From Thermodesulfovibrio sp. (GTDB lineage Bacteria > Nitrospirota > Thermodesulfovibrionia > Thermodesulfovibrionales > JdFR-85): DNA of 17,177 bases. Below the pieces are notes generated by a model. That model saw only the letters and a program-made list of their open reading frames with translations. It searched no databases and had not been told where the DNA came from. The stretch covers positions 1 to 17,177 of the forward strand of contig JALUSH010000018.1 in NCBI GenBank assembly GCA_027016675.1. The letters run 5' to 3'. The translations under genes were made by a program, and so were the position numbers. Shown here in pieces: positions 13,880 through 17,177 of the stretch. The first letter of the stretch is position 1, and each line of letters begins with the position of its first letter.

Positions 13880-16351
13880 ATGTTAAAATTTTATATGAGC
13901 GGTTTATTATTAGACGAAAAAACTTCCTCTCTGGTACACCTTATTACAGACAGCATCGGACTACCATTGATCTTCACTGACCACAGATACATAATAAAGG
14001 AACTGAACAGTTCAGCAGAGGAACTGTTCCAGTACAAAAGCAGTGAATTAGAGGGTATCAGCGTAGAGATACTTTTCCATGATAGTTCATTTCTGGAAAA
14101 TATATATAACAACAATGTAAGAACATGTCGTTTTAAAAGCACCTGCATGAGTCGAGACAGGGAGACATTCCCTTCAGAAACAACGGTTGTCGAAATACCA
14201 GGTGGATATGTTTTTGTAGTAGAGAATATCAGAGAAAGATTAAAGATACAACATAAGGCAGATCTCAGAACAAGAGAGATCAGAACATTTAATGCCCTTA
14301 CAGAAATTCTGTCAAAGGGTAATGATCTGAAGAAGATATTAAAAGAGGTTCTTGACACTATTATCGAGGGCCTGAAGATAGATGCAGCATGGCTCTATCT
14401 TGTTGATGAGAGGAGTGGCCACATAAGACTCTGTTGTTATAAAGACACTTCGCATGAGGTCTATGAAGAAACAATAGACCTCAAACCTTATGAACCTTTC
14501 ATAAACAGGGTAATATCCTCTGGAAAGGCACTCGTTGTTAATAATGCTACAGAAGACCCCCGCATCTTAAATCTTAAAATAAGAGAGACTGGCTACAGAA
14601 GTCTTGTAGGTATTCCCCTTTCAGTCAAGGATATAGAGATTAATAAGGACAGGATTGTTGGGGTGTTGGGCATGGCAAGCCTGATAGAGAGCAGGTTTTC
14701 TCCAATGGATGTTAAGTTCCTGAAGAGTATCGCAAACCAGTTAGGCTTTGCTGTGGAAAACTCACGTCTTATTGAGAATCTAAAAGAAAAGATGAGCCAG
14801 ATAGAGTTGATTAATGAGATAGGAAGTGTGGTTAATTCAAGTCTTTCCATCGGACATATCTTCAGACTCGTTGTTTCTGAGATAAAGTCCCTTATAGAGT
14901 TTGACAGGGCAAGCATCACGTTACTTAATGAGAATGAAAATACCCTGACTATCTTCGCCCTTGATACCACTTTGAAAACCGAGTTGAAAAAGGGGCGACG
15001 TTCTCCTGTAAAGGGAACAAGTGCAGGATGGGTGGCAATCAACCAGAGACCTTGGATAAACAAAGACCTTTCAAAGGAGATACTATTCCCTGTTGACGCG
15101 GTGCTTTATCGTGAGGGCATACGCTCTACCATAAGTGTGCCTCTCTATAAAGACAGGCCTCTGGGGGCGATAAACTTTGATAGCATAAAACCTGAAAATT
15201 ATACAGAGGCTGATCTTGAAATACTGATGCCCATTGCAAAACATCTGTCCATAGCAATAGAGAATGCACTTCTTTTTGAGGCCATATCAAAGGAAAAAAG
15301 GGAATGGGAAAAAACCTTTGATGCTATCACAGATCTGCTATGGATAACAGACCTGAAGGGCAGAATCATAAAGGCCAACAGGGCTGTAACTGAAAGAACA
15401 GGACTGTCTGAGATTACCCTCAATGGAAAAGACACATCCAGTCTTTTTGCCCTTTTAAATATCCACTCACCTGATGTGCCTGAGGTATATCGTAGATCAA
15501 CAAAGATCTACAGGGAATTAAAGGGGATGCAGGGTGCGACCTATTATTACTGGACCTATCCTCTCCGTGACAGTGATGGAAGGGAATACGGTTACATAAA
15601 CTACTTAAGAGATGTTACAGAGCAAAAAAATCTTCAGGAGCAGTTGATCAGGTCAGACAAGCTGGCCTCCCTTGGCACCCTTGTTGCTGGCATAGCACAT
15701 GAGATCAACAATCCCCTGGGCATAATTGCAGGCTATGCAGAGGCATTGCTTGAACGTATAAGAGAAAATGATGTTGACAATGACGAAACACTAAAGGATT
15801 TCCCGGAATATCTACAGACCATTAACAAAGAGATTTTCAGATGCAAGGATATACTGCAGAGCCTCCTTGATTTTGCCCGTCCATCTACAGGTACAAAACG
15901 TTTAATAGATGTTAATGAGCTTATTAAAGAAGTGCTTCTTCTTATTGACCACCATGCACGAAAACATAAACACACAATAGTGTTGAACCTTGGCTCAGAT
16001 ATCCCCCAGACACGGGTTGATCCAGGTGCCATGAGGCAGGTCTTTATGAATATAATAATGAATGCCTTTTATTTTATGGACAAAGAGGGCAGGATTGTGG
16101 TTCAAACCACCTATGACAAGAACGACGAAATGGTCATAATTACTATATCTGATAATGGAAGGGGAATAAAAAGAGAATTACTAAAGAGAATCTTTGATCC
16201 CTTTTTTACCACAAAACCTGCTGGTAAGGGAACAGGCCTTGGCCTTTCTATCTCCCATCGTATTATTAGTGAACATGATGGTATACTCGATGTTGACAGT
16301 ACCGAGGGTAAAGGAACCGTATTTTCAATTAAATTACCTGTAAGAAGATGA
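13880..16351 (+). CDS. Soluble sensor histidine kinase, PAS-GAF-GAF-PAS-HisKA-HATPase
   Basis: An 823-aa kinase without signal peptide or membrane helices, so it probably senses a cytoplasmic signal. Domains in order: a PAS-like domain (about 15-120), GAF 1 (about 140-295), GAF 2 (about 315-465), a second PAS (about 475-585, ending DVTEQKNLQEQ), HisKA with phospho-accepting His607 in LVAGIAHEINNPLG, and the ATPase domain. The ATPase shows the N box (NIIMNAF, Asn728), G1 (DNGRG, 758-762), the F box (FDPFFTTK) and G2 (GTGLGLS, 784-790). ATG 13880 is used; Met6 at 13895 is equally possible because neither has a good ribosome site. The stop overlaps the regulator start as ATGA, fixing its partner. 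No ligand can be read from the GAF domains. Confidence 0.92.
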   Translation: MLKFYMSGLLLDEKTSSLVHLITDSIGLPLIFTDHRYIIKELNSSAEELFQYKSSELEGISVEILFHDSSFLENIYNNNVRTCRFKSTCMSRDRETFPSETTVVEIPGGYVFVVENIRERLKIQHKADLRTREIRTFNALTEILSKGNDLKKILKEVLDTIIEGLKIDAAWLYLVDERSGHIRLCCYKDTSHEVYEETIDLKPYEPFINRVISSGKALVVNNATEDPRILNLKIRETGYRSLVGIPLSVKDIEINKDRIVGVLGMASLIESRFSPMDVKFLKSIANQLGFAVENSRLIENLKEKMSQIELINEIGSVVNSSLSIGHIFRLVVSEIKSLIEFDRASITLLNENENTLTIFALDTTLKTELKKGRRSPVKGTSAGWVAINQRPWINKDLSKEILFPVDAVLYREGIRSTISVPLYKDRPLGAINFDSIKPENYTEADLEILMPIAKHLSIAIENALLFEAISKEKREWEKTFDAITDLLWITDLKGRIIKANRAVTERTGLSEITLNGKDTSSLFALLNIHSPDVPEVYRRSTKIYRELKGMQGATYYYWTYPLRDSDGREYGYINYLRDVTEQKNLQEQLIRSDKLASLGTLVAGIAHEINNPLGIIAGYAEALLERIRENDVDNDETLKDFPEYLQTINKEIFRCKDILQSLLDFARPSTGTKRLIDVNELIKEVLLLIDHHARKHKHTIVLNLGSDIPQTRVDPGAMRQVFMNIIMNAFYFMDKEGRIVVQTTYDKNDEMVIITISDNGRGIKRELLKRIFDPFFTTKPAGKGTGLGLSISHRIISEHDGILDVDSTEGKGTVFSIKLPVRR

Positions 16352-17177
16352 ATATAAAGGTACTTATAGTGGATGATGAAGAACCGGTGAGAAGACTCCT
16401 CAGCAAGGAGTTAAGCAGGAAGGGTTTTTTAACAGAAACTGCATCTGATGGCTCAGAGGCATTGAGGAAGCTAAAAAAAGACACCTTTGATGTGGTACTA
16501 CTTGACATAGTGATGCCTGGCATAGATGGTATTGAATTCATGAAAACAATCAGGAACGACCCTGCTGCACCTTCCATAATCGTTCTTACTGGCAGGGCAA
16601 CTGTAGAGACAGCGGTTGAGGCAATGAAGAACGGAGCCTTCGACTATCTTACCAAGCCCTATAAACTTGAAGAATTAAATATCATAATCAGCAGGGCCTA
16701 TGAGAACAGGCGCCTGAAGGTGGAAAATCTCCTGCTTCAGGAGGAACTAACCAGAAGGGAAAGGCCTGATGAGTTCATATCCAGGAGTTCTCAGACCCAG
16801 ACAATTCTTGCCCTGATAAAGAAGATATCCCCAACAGATTCCACTGTGCTTATCCAGGGAGAAAGCGGTACAGGTAAGGAACTTGTTGCAAACTACATAT
16901 GGCGCAACAGCAAGAGGAGCAACAAGCCCTTTATTGCCCTTAACTGCTCAACCCTGGCAGAAAACCTGATAGAGAGTGAACTCTTTGGTCATGAAAAGGG
17001 TGCCTTTACCAGTGCCTACAAGGTGAAGCACGGACTTGTTGAGGCTGCCCATGAGGGAACCCTTTTTCTTGATGAGATTGGAGAGATGCCCATCTCACTG
17101 CAGTCAAAACTCCTGAGATTCCTTGATTCAGGCGAGTTCAGAAGGGTGGGGGGAAACAAGAACCTCAAGGCAGATGT
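16348..17177 (+). CDS. Sigma54-dependent NtrC-family response regulator (3' end cut off)
   Basis: The frame opens at ATG 16348, overlapping the kinase stop, and is still open at the window end (276 codons visible). Residues about 1-118 are the receiver domain (VDDE at 8-11, phospho-acceptor Asp53 in LLDIVMPG, TGRATVETA, and LTKPY with the conserved Lys). A linker helix leads to the AAA+ sigma54-interaction domain with Walker A GESGTGKE, the NCSTLAENLIESELFGHEKGAF block, and Walker B LFLDEIGEMP. The sigma54-contacting loop reads GAFTSA, not the canonical GAFTGA. The DNA-binding C-terminus lies outside the window. It should be phosphorylated by the preceding kinase and activate sigma54 promoters; its targets are unknown. 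Confidence 0.93.
   Translation, partial: MNIKVLIVDDEEPVRRLLSKELSRKGFLTETASDGSEALRKLKKDTFDVVLLDIVMPGIDGIEFMKTIRNDPAAPSIIVLTGRATVETAVEAMKNGAFDYLTKPYKLEELNIIISRAYENRRLKVENLLLQEELTRRERPDEFISRSSQTQTILALIKKISPTDSTVLIQGESGTGKELVANYIWRNSKRSNKPFIALNCSTLAENLIESELFGHEKGAFTSAYKVKHGLVEAAHEGTLFLDEIGEMPISLQSKLLRFLDSGEFRRVGGNKNLKAD

Overview
The window is a gene-dense stretch of a bacterial chromosome with moderate GC content (in the 40s percent by eye), short intergenic gaps and many ATGA-type overlaps. An ADP-forming acetate-CoA ligase, a large soluble histidine kinase paired with a sigma54-type response regulator, a COG2509 FAD dehydrogenase and an apparent selenoprotein suggest an anaerobic or thermophile-related lineage such as Nitrospirota (Thermodesulfovibrio-like) or Desulfobacterota. 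No marker in the window proves the taxon.

Layout. 1-812 (+): the last 25 codons of an unidentified gene (dnaJ is only a guess), then the rRNA methyltransferase gene rsmE. 863-2849 (-): a three-gene unit of surE, a 340-aa conserved protein and a 55-aa Sm-like protein that is easy to miss. 2850-3310: a gene-poor stretch holding a MITE-like element with 16-bp inverted repeats ending in TA, heptamer repeats and a possible sigma54 promoter. 3311-3703 (+): a small secreted Tyr/Arg-rich protein. 3771-6906 (+): fused ADP-forming acyl-CoA ligase plus a BioD-like/DRTGG protein. 6984-10814 (+): a MoxR ATPase / DUF58 / transglutaminase operon. 10911-12302 (+): a FAD-dependent dehydrogenase, convergent with 12314-13282 (-) hemB. 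13402-13722 (-): a HesB/IscA-like gene with one in-frame TGA. 13880-17177 (+): a PAS-GAF-GAF-PAS histidine kinase and its NtrC-type regulator, which runs off the end.

The main discovery is at 13402-13722. A 106-codon gene of the A-type iron-sulfur carrier (IscA/HesB) family reads through cleanly except for a TGA at codon 35, exactly where the first conserved cysteine of the family lies. A strong Shine-Dalgarno, good coding on both sides, a compact hairpin beginning about 31 nt after the TGA, and the use of TGA as an ordinary stop elsewhere in the window all point to selenocysteine insertion. A plain stop-to-stop ORF scan splits this gene and loses it.

A second theme is a family of period-7 repeats (consensus near RARCAGT) in four separate intergenic gaps, one of them fused to a perfect 12-bp inverted repeat. 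The gap between the HesB-like gene and the kinase carries a perfect 20-bp palindrome and a 10-bp direct repeat, which look like regulator sites.
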